A model generated the notes under the pieces. It worked only from the letters and a program-made list of their open reading frames with translations, searched no databases and was not told the origin of the DNA. The translations under genes were made by a program, and so were the position numbers. DNA of 64,000 bases. Source: Dietzia sp. JS16-p6b. Its GTDB lineage: Bacteria > Actinomycetota > Actinomycetes > Mycobacteriales > Mycobacteriaceae. This document shows positions 9,341 to 19,255 of this stretch, piece by piece (within the stretch, counting starts at the first letter, position 1; each line of letters begins with the position of its first letter). The stretch is taken from contig NZ_CP024869.1 in assembly GCF_003052165.1 (NCBI RefSeq), positions 1,212,001 to 1,276,000 of the forward strand, given 5' to 3'.

Positions 9341-12049
9341 GTGACGACAGCAGCGACTCCCGGCCCCGAGAACAACCGCGCGGATCTGCTCCCCGCCTCC
9401 TGGAACCCCGGCGAGGTCGAGTCCGAGCTGTATCAGCGTTGGGTCGAGGCCGGTTATTTCGAGGCCGACCCCTCCAGCGACAAACCCGCGTACTCGGTGG
9501 TTCTCCCGCCGCCCAACGTCACCGGAAACCTGCACATGGGGCACGCACTCGACCACACGCTCATGGACGTGCTCACGCGCCGCAAGCGCATGCAGGGCTT
9601 CGAGGTGCTGTGGCTTCCGGGCATGGACCACGCCGGGATCGCCACCCAGACCCTCGTGGACCGCAAGCTCCGCGCCGAGGGGATCGACCGCCACGAGATC
9701 GGGCGAGAGGCGTTCATCGGACGAGTCTGGGAGTGGAAGCGTGAGTCCGGCGGGACCATCGGCGAGCAGATGCGGCGGCTCGGCGACGGCGTCGACTGGT
9801 CGCGTGAGCGGTTCACCCTGGACGAGGGACTGTCCCGCGCGGTGCAGACAATCTTCAAAGAGCTCTATGACCGGGGGCTCATCTACCGCGCCGAGCGGCT
9901 GGTCAACTGGTCGCCCACACTCCAGACCGCGATCTCGGACATCGAGGTCAAGTACGCGGATGTCGAGGGCGAGCTGGTGAGCTTCCGCTACGGCTCGATG
10001 AACGACTCGCAGCCGCACCTCGTGGTGGCCACGACCCGGCTCGAGACGATGCTGGGCGACACGGCGATCGCCGTGCACCCGGAGGACCCGCGGTACGCCC
10101 ACCTCGTGGGCACCGAGATCGAGCACCCGTTCCGCGACGGGTGGACCCTGCGCGTCGTGGCGGACGACCACGTCGATCCCGAGTTCGGGACGGGGGCCGT
10201 CAAGGTCACGCCCGCGCACGACCCCAACGACTTCGCGATCGGCCAGCGCCACGGGCTGGCGATGCCCACGATCATGGACGCGGCCGGCCGCATCGCCGAC
10301 ACGGGGACCCGCTACGACGGGATGGACCGGTTCGAGGCGCGCAGGGTGATCCGCGAGGACCTCGCCGCCGAGGGCCGGATCGTCAAGGAGGTGCGCCCGT
10401 ACCTGCATTCCGTCGGACACTCGGAGCGATCCGGTGAGCCGATCGAGCCCCGGCTGTCCCTGCAGTGGTGGGTCAGGGTCGAGGAACTGGCCCGGATGGC
10501 GGGAGACGCCGTGCGAGACGGTGACACGGTGATCCACCCGAAGAGTCAGGAACCGCGCTGGTTCGACTGGGTCGACGACATGCACGACTGGTGCATCTCC
10601 CGCCAGCTGTGGTGGGGCCACCGCATCCCCATCTGGTACGGGCCGGGCGGCGAGGTGGTCTGCGTGGGCGTGGGCGAGGAGCCGCCCGCCGGCTACACGC
10701 AGGACACGGACGTGCTCGACACGTGGTTCTCCTCCGGACTGTGGCCGTTCTCGACCATGGGCTGGCCCGACCGGACCGCGGACCTCGAGCGGTTCTACCC
10801 CACGTCCGTGCTGGTGACCGGGTACGACATCCTGTTCTTCTGGGTGGCCCGGATGATGATGTTCGGCACCTTCGTGGGTCGCACCCTGACCGGCGACAGG
10901 GCCGCCCCGGGCACGGTTCCGTTCACCGACGTGTTCCTCCACGGGCTCGTCCGCGACGAGCACGGCCAGAAGATGTCCAAGTCCAAGGGCAACGGCATCG
11001 ACCCGCTCGACTGGGTCGACCGTTTCGGCGCCGACGCCCTGCGCTTCACCCTGGCCCGGGGTGCGAACCCGGGTGGCGACCTGTCCGTGGGCGACGACTC
11101 CGCCCAGGCATCGCGCAACTTCGCCACCAAGCTCTTCAACGCCACGCGGTTCGCGCTGATGAACGGCGCGAGGGTGGGCGAGCTCCCGGCGGAGGTCGCG
11201 CTCACCGACGCTGATCGCTGGATCCTCCAGCGCCTCGGCGAGGTGCGGGTCTCCGTCGACGACGCGCTGGACCGCTACGAGTTCTCCAAGGCCTGCGAGG
11301 CCCTGTACCACTTCGCATGGGACGAGCTGTGCGACTGGTACCTGGAGCTGGCCAAGGTCCAGTTCGGCAGCGACGACGAGGCGCGCGGGTCCGAGCGGGC
11401 CGATCACACGCGGCTCGTGCTGGGACACGTTCTCGACGTGGTGCTGCGGATGCTGCATCCCGTCATCCCGTTCGTCACCGAGGTGCTGTGGACGGCCCTG
11501 ACCGGACGCGACTCGGTGGTGGTCGCGGACTGGCCCTCCGACGTGGCCCCGGCAGAGGGGGCCACGGAGTCCGTGCGCCGGGTGGCCGACGCCCAGACCC
11601 TCGTCACCGAGATCCGCCGCTTCCGCTCCGACCAGGGACTCAAGCCCGGCCAGCGGGTGCCCGCGCGCGTCACCGGGGTCGACCGGGCGGATCTGCCCGC
11701 CGACCTGCTCGACCAGGTGGCCTCGCTCGCGCGGATCACCCCGGCCGGGGACGACTTCACCGCCACCGCCTCGTTGGAGGTCCGGCTGGGGCTGTCCACT
11801 GTGGGGGTCGAGATCGACACTTCCGGCACCATCGACCTGGCCGCCGAGCGTCGACGCCTGGAGAAGGACCTCGCGGCCGCGCGCAAGGAGCTGGAGACCA
11901 CCGGCGCCAAGCTGGGCAACGAGGCGTTCCTCGGCAAGGCTCCCGACCACGTGGTGGACAAGATCCGCGCGCGCCGGGATCTCGCCGAGAACGAGGTCAG
12001 CCGGATCTCCGCCCGACTCGAGGGCCTCCCGGCCGGGAGCACCGCCTGA
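9341..12049 (+). CDS. valS: Valine--tRNA ligase
   Basis: Class Ia aminoacyl-tRNA synthetase charging tRNA-Val. 902 residues. The HIGH signature appears as HMGH in [15 protein letters not shown], and KMSKS in [10 protein letters not shown]. An editing (CP1) domain is inserted between them. The C-terminal coiled coil ([19 protein letters not shown]) is the ValS tRNA-binding arm. The GTG at 9341 is preferred over the upstream in-frame GTG at 9302, because a -10-like TACGAT lies 6 nt before it, suggesting leaderless initiation. The stop overlaps the folC start (TGATG). Confidence 0.97.
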   Translation: MTTAATPGPENNRADLLPASWNPGEVESELYQRWVEAGYFEADPSSDKPAYSVVLPPPNVTGNLHMGHALDHTLMDVLTRRKRMQGFEVLWLPGMDHAGIATQTLVDRKLRAEGIDRHEIGREAFIGRVWEWKRESGGTIGEQMRRLGDGVDWSRERFTLDEGLSRAVQTIFKELYDRGLIYRAERLVNWSPTLQTAISDIEVKYADVEGELVSFRYGSMNDSQPHLVVATTRLETMLGDTAIAVHPEDPRYAHLVGTEIEHPFRDGWTLRVVADDHVDPEFGTGAVKVTPAHDPNDFAIGQRHGLAMPTIMDAAGRIADTGTRYDGMDRFEARRVIREDLAAEGRIVKEVRPYLHSVGHSERSGEPIEPRLSLQWWVRVEELARMAGDAVRDGDTVIHPKSQEPRWFDWVDDMHDWCISRQLWWGHRIPIWYGPGGEVVCVGVGEEPPAGYTQDTDVLDTWFSSGLWPFSTMGWPDRTADLERFYPTSVLVTGYDILFFWVARMMMFGTFVGRTLTGDRAAPGTVPFTDVFLHGLVRDEHGQKMSKSKGNGIDPLDWVDRFGADALRFTLARGANPGGDLSVGDDSAQASRNFATKLFNATRFALMNGARVGELPAEVALTDADRWILQRLGEVRVSVDDALDRYEFSKACEALYHFAWDELCDWYLELAKVQFGSDDEARGSERADHTRLVLGHVLDVVLRMLHPVIPFVTEVLWTALTGRDSVVVADWPSDVAPAEGATESVRRVADAQTLVTEIRRFRSDQGLKPGQRVPARVTGVDRADLPADLLDQVASLARITPAGDDFTATASLEVRLGLSTVGVEIDTSGTIDLAAERRRLEKDLAAARKELETTGAKLGNEAFLGKAPDHVVDKIRARRDLAENEVSRISARLEGLPAGSTA

Positions 12050-13641
12050 TGGCGGGTCATCGGTGGCTCGAGCCCCACGACCCGGACGAGGGCTGGGACA
12101 CCCCCACCGAGGAGGACGTCGCCGAGTTGCTCGGCGAGGAGGGCCTGGTCTCCGGGGTCTCCCTCGGCGGACCGCTGCCCGGTGACGAGGACGGCGAGGA
12201 CCGCCAGGAGCCGCGCCCGATCCCGGAGGTCGGCAGCCCCGAGTGGCAGGCCGACACCGCCGAGCTCGCGGCGGTCGAGGAGGAACTGGCCACCCGGTGG
12301 CCGGAGACCCGCCTCGAACCGAGCCTGGACCGGATCGCGGAGCTCACCGGTGTCCTCGGGGATCCGCAGCACGCCTATCCGGTCGTCCACGTGGCGGGGA
12401 CCAACGGCAAGACCTCGGTCACCCGGATGATCGACGCCCTCCTGCGGGCACTGCACCAGCGCACCGGGCGCAACACCAGCCCGCACCTCCAGACCGTCAC
12501 CGAGCGCATCGCCCTGGACGGCGAGCCCGTCCCGGCGCGTCTGTTCGTGGACACCTACCGCGAGCTGCAGCCGTATCTGGAACTGGTGGACCAGCGGTCC
12601 GAGTCCGGCGGCGGTCCCCGGATGAGCTACTTCGAGGTGCTCACCGCGATGGCCTTCGCGGCCTTCGCCGACGCCCCGGTCGACGTGGCCGTGGTGGAGA
12701 CCGGCATGGGCGGGACCTGGGACGCCACCAACGTGGTGCGGCCGGCCGTCGCCGTCGTCACCCCGATCGGCCTGGACCACACCGACTACCTCGGCGACGA
12801 CCTGGCGACCATCGCGGGGGAGAAGGCGGGGATCATCCAGCCCGTGGCCGGGGACGATCTGCTCCCGAGGGACCCGGTGGCGGTGATCGGTCGGCAGGAG
12901 CCCGAGGCGATGGAGGTGCTGCTGCGTCGGGCGGTCGAGGTGGGCGCGGTGGTGGCGCGTCTCGGCTCGGAGTTCGACGTGGTCGAGCGTCGCCTGGCGG
13001 TGGGCGGACAGCAGCTCACCCTGCGCGGTCTCGGGGGCGAGTACCCGGAGGTGTTCCTCCCGCTGTTCGGCGAGCACCAGGCCGAGAACGCCGCCACCGC
13101 GCTGGCCGCCGTCGAGGCGTTTTTCGGAGCGGGCCCGGACAGGTCGCTTGACCCCGAGCTCATCCGCGCCGGATTCGCCGCCGTGGACAACCCCGGCCGG
13201 CTCGAGCGCCTCAGCTCGAGCCCGACGGTGCTGGTGGACGCCGCGCACAACGGACACGGCGGGCGCGCACTCGCCGAGGCGGTCACCTCCGAGTTCGACT
13301 TCCGACGTCTCGTCGCCGTGGTCGCGATGCTCGACGGCAAGGACGCCGACGCCTTCCTCGCGGCCATCGAGCCGGTGGTCGACGAGGTCGTCGTCACGAG
13401 GACCGGATCGCCGAGGGCGATGGCGCTCGAGGACCTCGCGCGCATCGCCGAGGACCGGTTCACCGCCCAGCGGGTCCACGTGGTGGACACCCTGCCCGAG
13501 GCGATCAGCGCCGCGCTGGACCTGGTGGGGGTTCCCGACCCGACCGCCGACGACGACGTCTCCGGAGTCGGCGTGCTCGTCACGGGGTCGGTGGTGACCG
13601 CGGGGGCCGCCCGCAGCTTGTTCGGAAAGGACGCACAGTGA
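12049..13641 (+). CDS. folC: Folylpolyglutamate synthase / dihydrofolate synthase
   Basis: Adds glutamate to dihydropteroate or folates; Mur-ligase superfamily. 530 residues. The P-loop GTNGKTS is at 117-123, followed by TSPHL (as NTSPHLQTVTERI) and the central motif GMGGTWDATN. The first 85 residues are an acidic, Asp/Glu-rich extension absent from the catalytic fold, longer than in most FolC proteins. The ATG overlaps the valS stop and the TGA overlaps the GTG of the next gene, so valS, folC and the DUF4233 gene are likely co-translated. Confidence 0.94.
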   Translation: MAGHRWLEPHDPDEGWDTPTEEDVAELLGEEGLVSGVSLGGPLPGDEDGEDRQEPRPIPEVGSPEWQADTAELAAVEEELATRWPETRLEPSLDRIAELTGVLGDPQHAYPVVHVAGTNGKTSVTRMIDALLRALHQRTGRNTSPHLQTVTERIALDGEPVPARLFVDTYRELQPYLELVDQRSESGGGPRMSYFEVLTAMAFAAFADAPVDVAVVETGMGGTWDATNVVRPAVAVVTPIGLDHTDYLGDDLATIAGEKAGIIQPVAGDDLLPRDPVAVIGRQEPEAMEVLLRRAVEVGAVVARLGSEFDVVERRLAVGGQQLTLRGLGGEYPEVFLPLFGEHQAENAATALAAVEAFFGAGPDRSLDPELIRAGFAAVDNPGRLERLSSSPTVLVDAAHNGHGGRALAEAVTSEFDFRRLVAVVAMLDGKDADAFLAAIEPVVDEVVVTRTGSPRAMALEDLARIAEDRFTAQRVHVVDTLPEAISAALDLVGVPDPTADDDVSGVGVLVTGSVVTAGAARSLFGKDAQ

Positions 13642-14054
13642 CCGACACCGGTTCCGTCGATCCGGGGGCCACGGCCCACGAACCCTCGGTGGATCCGTGG
13701 AAGGGCCTGCGGGGGATCATGGCCGGGACACTGATCCTCGAGGCCATCGTGATCGGACTGGTGCTCACGGTGATCGCCCGGGTGGACGACGGAGAGCACT
13801 TCCAACCCTGGAAGGTGTGGTTCGTCAGCCTCCTGGCGGTGGCGATGGTCGTGGCCAGTGGTCTGCAGCGGCGGCCCTGGGCGATCCCGATGAACCTCAC
13901 TCTCGCCGGACTGGCGGTGGCCGGGTGGGCCGTCCACTGGTCGATGGGGGTATGCGGTCTGATGTTCGCGGCGGTGTGGGCGTACATCCTCTATCTTCGG
14001 CGGGACCTGTCCCGGAGGATGGCTGCCGGTTACCTCCCCAGCCAACACGACTGA
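13638..14054 (+). CDS. DUF4233 family small membrane protein
   Basis: 138 residues with about four hydrophobic segments: GTLILEAIVIGLVLTVIA, VWFVSLLAVAMVVASGL, MNLTLAGLAVAGWAV and GLMFAAVWAYILYL. The cytoplasmic-type end is basic (RRDLSRRM). It matches the conserved actinobacterial protein between folC and ndk (Rv2446c position). No function is known. The start overlaps the folC stop as GTGA. Confidence 0.88.
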   Translation: MTDTGSVDPGATAHEPSVDPWKGLRGIMAGTLILEAIVIGLVLTVIARVDDGEHFQPWKVWFVSLLAVAMVVASGLQRRPWAIPMNLTLAGLAVAGWAVHWSMGVCGLMFAAVWAYILYLRRDLSRRMAAGYLPSQHD

Positions 14055-14072
14055 CGGGATCCGGGTACTTGT

Positions 14073-14078
14073 AGCATT
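14073..14078 (+). promoter_or_regulatory. -10-like hexamer placed for leaderless ndk
   Basis: TAGCAT followed by 6 nt and then the ndk GTG. No Shine-Dalgarno is present. Confidence 0.45.
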
Positions 14079-14084
14079 GCGGCC

Positions 14085-14495
14085 GTGACCGAGAGAACCT
14101 TCTTCCTCATCAAGCCCGACGGCGTCCAGCGAGGCCTGACCGGGACCATCCTCGCGCGAATCGAGGCCAAGGGCCTCAGGCTCGTGGCCATGGACATGCG
14201 CCACGTGCCCCAGGAGACCGCGGCCGAGCACTACGCCGAGCACTCCGAGCGTCCGTTCTACGGCGATCTGCTCGAGTTCATCACCTCCGGTCCGGTCGTG
14301 GCCGGTGTCGTCGAGGGCCCCCGCGCGATCGCCGCCTGGCGCCAGCTCGCCGGCGGGACCGACCCGGTGGACAAGGCCGCGCCCGGGTCCATCCGCGGCG
14401 ACTTCGGGTTGGAGACCCAGTTCAACCTCGTCCACGGATCCGATTCCGAGGAGTCCGCGGCCCGCGAGATCGGACTGTGGTTCCCCGACCTCTGA
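14085..14495 (+). CDS. ndk: Nucleoside diphosphate kinase
   Basis: Transfers gamma-phosphate between nucleoside triphosphates and diphosphates. 136 residues, the standard length. The phosphorylated histidine is His117 in NLVHGSDS. The nucleotide-binding start [12 protein letters not shown] is conserved. The GTG start lies 30 bp after the DUF4233 gene. Confidence 0.97.
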   Translation: MTERTFFLIKPDGVQRGLTGTILARIEAKGLRLVAMDMRHVPQETAAEHYAEHSERPFYGDLLEFITSGPVVAGVVEGPRAIAAWRQLAGGTDPVDKAAPGSIRGDFGLETQFNLVHGSDSEESAAREIGLWFPDL

Positions 14496-14524
14496 TCCGG
14501 GTTCCCCACCAGCGCCCGCGCTGA

Positions 14525-14558
14525 ATGCGCCCGTCGGCCCCGTGTCCGGCGGGCGCAT
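14525..14558 (+). terminator. hairpin after ndk
   Basis: ATGCGCCCGTCGG pairs with CCGGCGGGCGCAT (13 bp, one mismatch) around an 8-nt loop, 30 bp beyond the ndk stop, followed by CTGTCTTCCC. A likely transcription terminator. Confidence 0.65.
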
Positions 14559-14825
14559 CTGTCTTCCCACCGCTCCGCGCGGCAACGGATCGCCGGCGGG
14601 TGTGGGACAATGGCCGGAGCCCATATTCTCGGCGAGCGGACCACCAGTTCGCCCCGGATCGGGCGCCCGCCATCCGCGGGCCGGATCACACCGGAATCGC
14701 GGACCACAAGACACAGCCCCACCTGTGTGGGGCCCAGAGAGAAATGCCGACCCCGTGCGGCGGCGTGGGTCACCGGAGTTGTTCCGGTGACGTGATCGCG
14801 CCCGGAGTCCGGCCAGAGGAGACAC
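14559..14825 (+). other. structured leader region of rne (no gene)
   Basis: No coding potential was seen between the ndk terminator and rne. It holds perfect hairpins GCCCGC/GCGGGC (14665-14681), GCCCCAC/GTGGGGC (14716-14733) and GTCACCGGA/TCCGGTGAC (14769-14791). AGAGGAGA is the ribosome-binding site just before the GTG. The layout is that of a long structured 5' untranslated region. RNase E of Escherichia coli controls its own mRNA through such a leader; the same here is inference. Confidence 0.5.
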
Positions 14826-17800
14826 GTGTCGGATTCGACCCTGACCATCGACGATCTCAACGCGCTCCCGGAGAAGATGCGCGCGCACGCCGCGGCCAAG
14901 GCCGTGGGTATGACCAGCAAGGAGTTCCTGGCCGCGATGGCCGGGATCGGCGTGGAGATCAGGAGCGCCCAGTCCGGCGTGACCCGCGAGGTGTTGCTCA
15001 CCTGGTTCGCCGGCCGTGAGGACGGCGACGGGGCGGCACTCGCGGAGGCTCCCGCCGACCAGGGCGCCTCCGCTGAGACGGTCCCGGCCGACACAGCCCC
15101 CGCGAAGAAGGCGGGCGCCGGAAAGGCGCCGGCCAGAAAGTCCTCCGAGAAGAAGGCGCCGGCCAGAAAGTCGGCCGAGAAGAAGGCGCCGGCCGAGAAG
15201 TCTCCGGCGAGGAAGACTCGCACGCCCGCTGCGGGCGACGCGGCGACGGACCCGACAGTCGACAGTGACGCCGCGGGGCGGGCCACCAAGAAGACCGCCA
15301 CCAAGAAGACCGCCGCCGACCAGACCGCCGCCGACGAGACCGCCGCCGACGAGACGTCCGGGCCGCGGGCGACCGGCCGTCGGCCCCTGCCGGAGATGTC
15401 GATCGTGACCGGCGAGGTGGGCGCGGCGGAATCAGGCAACCGTCGCCGGTCCACCGCCACCCCCTCGTTCTCTCCTCTCTTCCTCTCGCCCGACGAGGCC
15501 GCCGCCAAGGCCGAGAAGGCCGGGAAGGCCCGGACCGAATCCGACGCCGCGGAGACCACCGAGAAGTCCGGCAAGACCGACCCGTCCGGCGCCTCCGATG
15601 ACCAGAACGACGCCGGCGAGGGCGGTCGCCGCCGCCGCCGGGGCCGTCGTGGCCGCGGGCGTGGCCGGGGCGAGAACGTGGACGAGCCGAACGTCGACAC
15701 GGACAGCACCGAGGGGGCTCCCGAGGCCGCGGTCGCCGACGAGCAGGAGAAGACCGCCGCCGGCGCGTCGGGTGGAGGCGCGTCGGGTGGAGGCGACGCC
15801 CGTCTCGAGTCCGACACGTCCGACGGCACCGACGAGCGGTCCGGGTCGAAAGACGACACCACGGATGAGGACTCCGACGACGCCGACGGGTCGCCGTCCG
15901 GCTCGCGTCGGCGCCGCCGTCGTCGTCGTCGCGGAGGGGGGTCGGGCAACGACGACACCCAGGCCGCCGGTGACGACTCCGCTGACTCCGACGCGCGGGA
16001 GCAGCGCGAACCGCGCCGTCGCTCGGCGCGCGGTGGCCAGAGCTCCGGCCCGGCCACCGACGAGGTGCAGGGCATCAGCGGCTCGACGCGCCTCGAGGCC
16101 AAGCGGCAACGACGCCGTGACGGGCGCGATGCCGGTCGCCGGCGCCAGCCCATCCTCTCCGAGTCCGAGTTCCTCGCCCGCCGTGAATCCGTCGACCGCG
16201 TGATGGTGGTGCGGGAGAAGAAGCGCGCCGACGGCAAGGGGGTCATGACCCAGGTCGGCGTGCTGGAGGACAAGGTCCTGGTGGAGCATTTCGTGACCAC
16301 CGAGTCCGCCCGCTCCATGGTGGGCAACGTGTACCTCGGCCGCGTACAGAACGTGCTCCCGAGCATGGAGGCCGCGTTCGTCGACATCGGCCGCGGCCGC
16401 AACGGCGTGCTGTACGCCGGCGAGGTCAACTGGGAGGCCGCCGGACTCGGTGGCAAGGCCCGGCGGATCGAGCAGGCGCTCAAGCCCGGCGACATGGTCC
16501 TGGTGCAGGTCACCAAGGACCCCATCGGCCAGAAGGGCGCCAGACTGACCACGCAGATCTCGCTGGCCGGCCGCTTCCTCGTGTACGTGCCCGACGGCAA
16601 CTCCACCGGAATCTCCCGCAAACTCCCCGACACCGAGCGGCGCCGGCTCAAGGCGATCCTCAAGGACGTGGTCCCCGAGGGTTCGGGTGTGATCATCCGG
16701 ACCGCCGCCGAGGGGGTCAGCGAGGAGGAGATCGGCCGCGACGTCGAACGGCTGGCGGCCCAGTGGACCGAGATCTCCGAGGCGGCGGCCAAGCGGACCT
16801 CCTCCGGCTCGGGCACTCCGATCGCCCTGTACGAGGAGCCGGACCTACTGGTCAAGGTGGTGCGCGACCTGTTCAACGAGGACTTCTCCTCGCTGGTGAT
16901 CCAGGGCCGGACCTCATGGGACACCGTCCACGACTACGTCTCGAGGGTCGCACCGGAGATGACCGGTCGACTCGAGCGCTACGACAACCCCGACGTCGAC
17001 GTGTTCGCCACCCACCGCGTGGACGAACAGCTGGCCAAGGCCCTCGATCGCAAGGTGTGGCTGCCCTCCGGCGGCTCACTCGTGATCGACCGCACCGAGG
17101 CCATGACGGTCATCGACGTCAACACCGGCAAGTACACGGGCTCGGGCGGCAACCTCGAGGAGACCGTCACGAAGAACAACCTCGAGGCGGCCGAGGAGAT
17201 CGTCCGCCAACTGCGCCTGCGCGACGTGGGCGGAATGGTGATCATCGACTTCATCGACATGGTGCTCGAGGCCAACCGCGATCTCGTCCTGCGGCGGCTC
17301 ACCGAGGCGCTGGGCCGCGACCGCACCCGGCACCAGGTCTCCGAGGTCACCTCGTTGGGGCTCGTCCAGCTCACCCGCAAGAAGCTCGGCACCGGTCTCA
17401 TCGAGGCCTTCTCCACGCCGTGTGAGCACTGCCAGGGCCGTGGACTGATCGTGCACGCCGACCCGGTGCACACCGAGTCCCACAACGCCGACGAGCCCGG
17501 CTCGCGACGGGGCCGCAAGCGCGGTGGCAAGGGAGCGGACCCGGATCAGTCGGAGTCCCAGGCCACGTCGTCGACCACTCCCAGGCAGGCGCCCAAGAAG
17601 GACGGGCCCGCGCCGGCCGCCCACCCGGCCGCGCTCGCGATCGCACGTCACGAGGCCGAGCAGGCGATCGCGGAGAAGCCCGACCCGGATCAGGCCGTCG
17701 CAGGGTCGTCGGACACGGATCAGGCGGTCACGGACACATCTGGCCAGGCGGAGGTCGTCACCGCCGAGCCGACGTCGCCGGTCACGACCGGTGACGCCGA

Positions 17801-18239
17801 CTCCTCCGACGCCGCCGGGTCGCGGCCGGGTCGCCGTCGTCGTCGCGCCACTCGTCGCCCCGCCGGCGGGACCATCGCCCCGGCCGTCGCGGCGGAGGAC
17901 GGTGCTGCCGTCGAGGCCGTCGAGACGCCCGAGGACGAGGAGGCGGTCATGGCGGAGGCCACGGAGGTCGTGCAGACGGTCACGGCCGTCGGATCGGATC
18001 CCGACCCCGCCGGTTCCGGCACGCCCGGCCGCCGACCGCGCAGGCGGTCGACCCGTCGCGAGGCCGGTGCCGCCGCGTCCACGGCCCCCTCGGGGGAGTC
18101 GGCACCGGTGGCGGCGGTGCCCGTCGCGGCCGCCCCGCTCGCGGAGGCGCCCCCGGTCGCGGTCGCCGAGCCGCGCCGGCGTCCGGCACGTCGACGCGCG
18201 ACGCGGACCACGACCGCTCCCGACGGGGGCGATCGATAG
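14826..18239 (+). CDS. rne: Ribonuclease E/G family protein (RNase E)
   Basis: Endoribonuclease for rRNA maturation and mRNA decay. 1137 residues. The first ~430 residues are low-complexity: a Lys/Ala/Pro block with three copies of KKAPA[RE]KS near residues 95-130, then Arg-rich stretches such as RRRRGRRGRGRGR. The S1 RNA-binding segment (YLGRVQNVLPSMEAAFVDIG) is at about 499-520. The catalytic DNase I-like core has the metal-binding Asp of VIDVNTGKYTG near residue 762 and IIDFIDM. The zinc-link motif CEHCQGRG ends the core. The last ~250 residues are again disordered, with basic RRRRRATRR patches. This arrangement, with the core between two disordered arms, is typical of actinobacterial RNase E. 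Confidence 0.95.
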   Translation: MSDSTLTIDDLNALPEKMRAHAAAKAVGMTSKEFLAAMAGIGVEIRSAQSGVTREVLLTWFAGREDGDGAALAEAPADQGASAETVPADTAPAKKAGAGKAPARKSSEKKAPARKSAEKKAPAEKSPARKTRTPAAGDAATDPTVDSDAAGRATKKTATKKTAADQTAADETAADETSGPRATGRRPLPEMSIVTGEVGAAESGNRRRSTATPSFSPLFLSPDEAAAKAEKAGKARTESDAAETTEKSGKTDPSGASDDQNDAGEGGRRRRRGRRGRGRGRGENVDEPNVDTDSTEGAPEAAVADEQEKTAAGASGGGASGGGDARLESDTSDGTDERSGSKDDTTDEDSDDADGSPSGSRRRRRRRRRGGGSGNDDTQAAGDDSADSDAREQREPRRRSARGGQSSGPATDEVQGISGSTRLEAKRQRRRDGRDAGRRRQPILSESEFLARRESVDRVMVVREKKRADGKGVMTQVGVLEDKVLVEHFVTTESARSMVGNVYLGRVQNVLPSMEAAFVDIGRGRNGVLYAGEVNWEAAGLGGKARRIEQALKPGDMVLVQVTKDPIGQKGARLTTQISLAGRFLVYVPDGNSTGISRKLPDTERRRLKAILKDVVPEGSGVIIRTAAEGVSEEEIGRDVERLAAQWTEISEAAAKRTSSGSGTPIALYEEPDLLVKVVRDLFNEDFSSLVIQGRTSWDTVHDYVSRVAPEMTGRLERYDNPDVDVFATHRVDEQLAKALDRKVWLPSGGSLVIDRTEAMTVIDVNTGKYTGSGGNLEETVTKNNLEAAEEIVRQLRLRDVGGMVIIDFIDMVLEANRDLVLRRLTEALGRDRTRHQVSEVTSLGLVQLTRKKLGTGLIEAFSTPCEHCQGRGLIVHADPVHTESHNADEPGSRRGRKRGGKGADPDQSESQATSSTTPRQAPKKDGPAPAAHPAALAIARHEAEQAIAEKPDPDQAVAGSSDTDQAVTDTSGQAEVVTAEPTSPVTTGDADSSDAAGSRPGRRRRRATRRPAGGTIAPAVAAEDGAAVEAVETPEDEEAVMAEATEVVQTVTAVGSDPDPAGSGTPGRRPRRRSTRREAGAAASTAPSGESAPVAAVPVAAAPLAEAPPVAVAEPRRRPARRRATRTTTAPDGGDR

Positions 18240-18247
18240 AGGTCTCG

Positions 18248-18290
18248 GGCCCGGAGGCGCTGCCGGTTTGACCTGCTGCGCCGCCGGGCC
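18248..18290 (+). terminator. hairpin after rne
   Basis: A 13-bp stem with one mismatch (GCCCGGAGGCGC with GCGCCGCCGGGC) starts 9 bp after the rne stop and ends just before the rplU promoter. Confidence 0.5.
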
Positions 18291-18296
18291 GTAACC

Positions 18297-18326
18297 TTGA
18301 CAAGTCGCTCGTGGCGGCGCTATGTC
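18297..18326 (+). promoter_or_regulatory. strong sigma-A-type promoter of rplU-rpmA
   Basis: TTGACA (18297-18302), 18-bp spacer, TATGTC (18321-18326). A perfect -35 and a good -10. Transcription would start near 18333, giving a leader of about 145 nt before rplU, which could hold a ribosomal-protein autoregulatory site. Confidence 0.72.
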
Positions 18327-18477
18327 GTCGCGCGAGAAGTCGCGGGCCGGGCCTTCCGAGGCCCCGGGGCCGGCGATCCCGGCCGACGAGAGTCGGTCGG
18401 TCAGAGAGAACACCGCACAGTAGTCGTGGTCGTCCCCAGCGGCGGTCACACACCCGAGAAGCAAGGGGAAGCCCTCG

Positions 18478-18783
18478 ATGTACGCGATCGTCAAGACCGG
18501 CGGCAAGCAGTACAAGGTCGCCGAAGGGGACCATGTCAAGGTCGAGAAGATCGAGGGTGAGGCCGGCACCTCCGTGTCCCTGTCCCCGATCCTCGTGGTC
18601 GACGGATCGACCGTCACCTCCGCTGCCGACGCCCTGGCCAAGGTCTCCGTCTCCGGTGAGATCGTGGAGCAGACCAAGGGTCCGAAGATCCGGATCCACA
18701 AGTTCAAGAACAAGACCGGATACCACAAGCGTCAGGGTCACCGTCAGAAGCTGACGGTGCTCAAGATCACCGGTATCAAGTAA
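18478..18783 (+). CDS. rplU: Large ribosomal subunit protein bL21
   Basis: Binds 23S rRNA in the 50S subunit. 101 residues, the standard length. It has the characteristic start [14 protein letters not shown] and the C-terminal basic segment [13 protein letters not shown]. The ATG follows AAGGGGAAG. It is the first gene of the rplU-rpmA operon, 67 bp before rpmA. Confidence 0.98.
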   Translation: MYAIVKTGGKQYKVAEGDHVKVEKIEGEAGTSVSLSPILVVDGSTVTSAADALAKVSVSGEIVEQTKGPKIRIHKFKNKTGYHKRQGHRQKLTVLKITGIK

Positions 18784-18850
18784 TCCATCACGGCCGCCAA
18801 GGCCACCAGCTCAGCGCCCTCGGGCGTCTTCCCTGAAGGAGGGTTCGGAC

Positions 18851-19114
18851 ATGGCAAGTAAGAAGGGCGCATCCAGCACCCGTAACGGTCGTGACTCCAA
18901 CGCGCAGCGCCTCGGCGTCAAGCGCTTCGGTGGCCAGGAGGTCAACGCCGGCGAGATCCTGATCCGCCAGCGCGGCACCAAGTTCCACCCGGGCGTGGGC
19001 GTCGGCCGTGGCGGCGACGACACGCTGTTCGCTCTGGCCGCCGGCGCGGTGGAGTTCGGGACCAAGCGTGGTCGCAAGACCGTCAACATCGTCCCGGTCG
19101 GCGTCGAGGGCTGA
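18851..19114 (+). CDS. rpmA: Large ribosomal subunit protein bL27
   Basis: 50S protein whose N-terminus reaches the peptidyl-transferase centre. 87 residues. The N-terminus [16 protein letters not shown] needs no processing, and the core [12 protein letters not shown]-type sequence (as [12 protein letters not shown]) and [10 protein letters not shown] are diagnostic. A strong GAAGGAGG ribosome-binding site precedes it. Confidence 0.98.
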   Translation: MASKKGASSTRNGRDSNAQRLGVKRFGGQEVNAGEILIRQRGTKFHPGVGVGRGGDDTLFALAAGAVEFGTKRGRKTVNIVPVGVEG

Positions 19115-19140
19115 CCCGGCAACGCTGACGAGAAGTCGCC

Positions 19141-19186
19141 CTCGGGGGCCGGGCGGGGTCAGACGACCCCACGCCCGGCCCCCGAG
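19141..19186 (+). terminator. very stable hairpin between rpmA and obg
   Basis: A stem of about 20 bp with a 2-nt bulge: CTCGGGGGCCGGGC pairs with GCCCGGCCCCCGAG, extended by GGGTC/GACCC around a 4-nt loop. It lies 26 bp after the rpmA stop and 70 bp before obg. It may terminate or attenuate rplU-rpmA transcripts before obg. Confidence 0.65.
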
Positions 19187-19255
19187 CGCATTTCCACCCC
19201 GGTCGTCGAGTCCCACCACCACCCATCACCCACCAGCAGCAGGAGGAGTCCGCCC

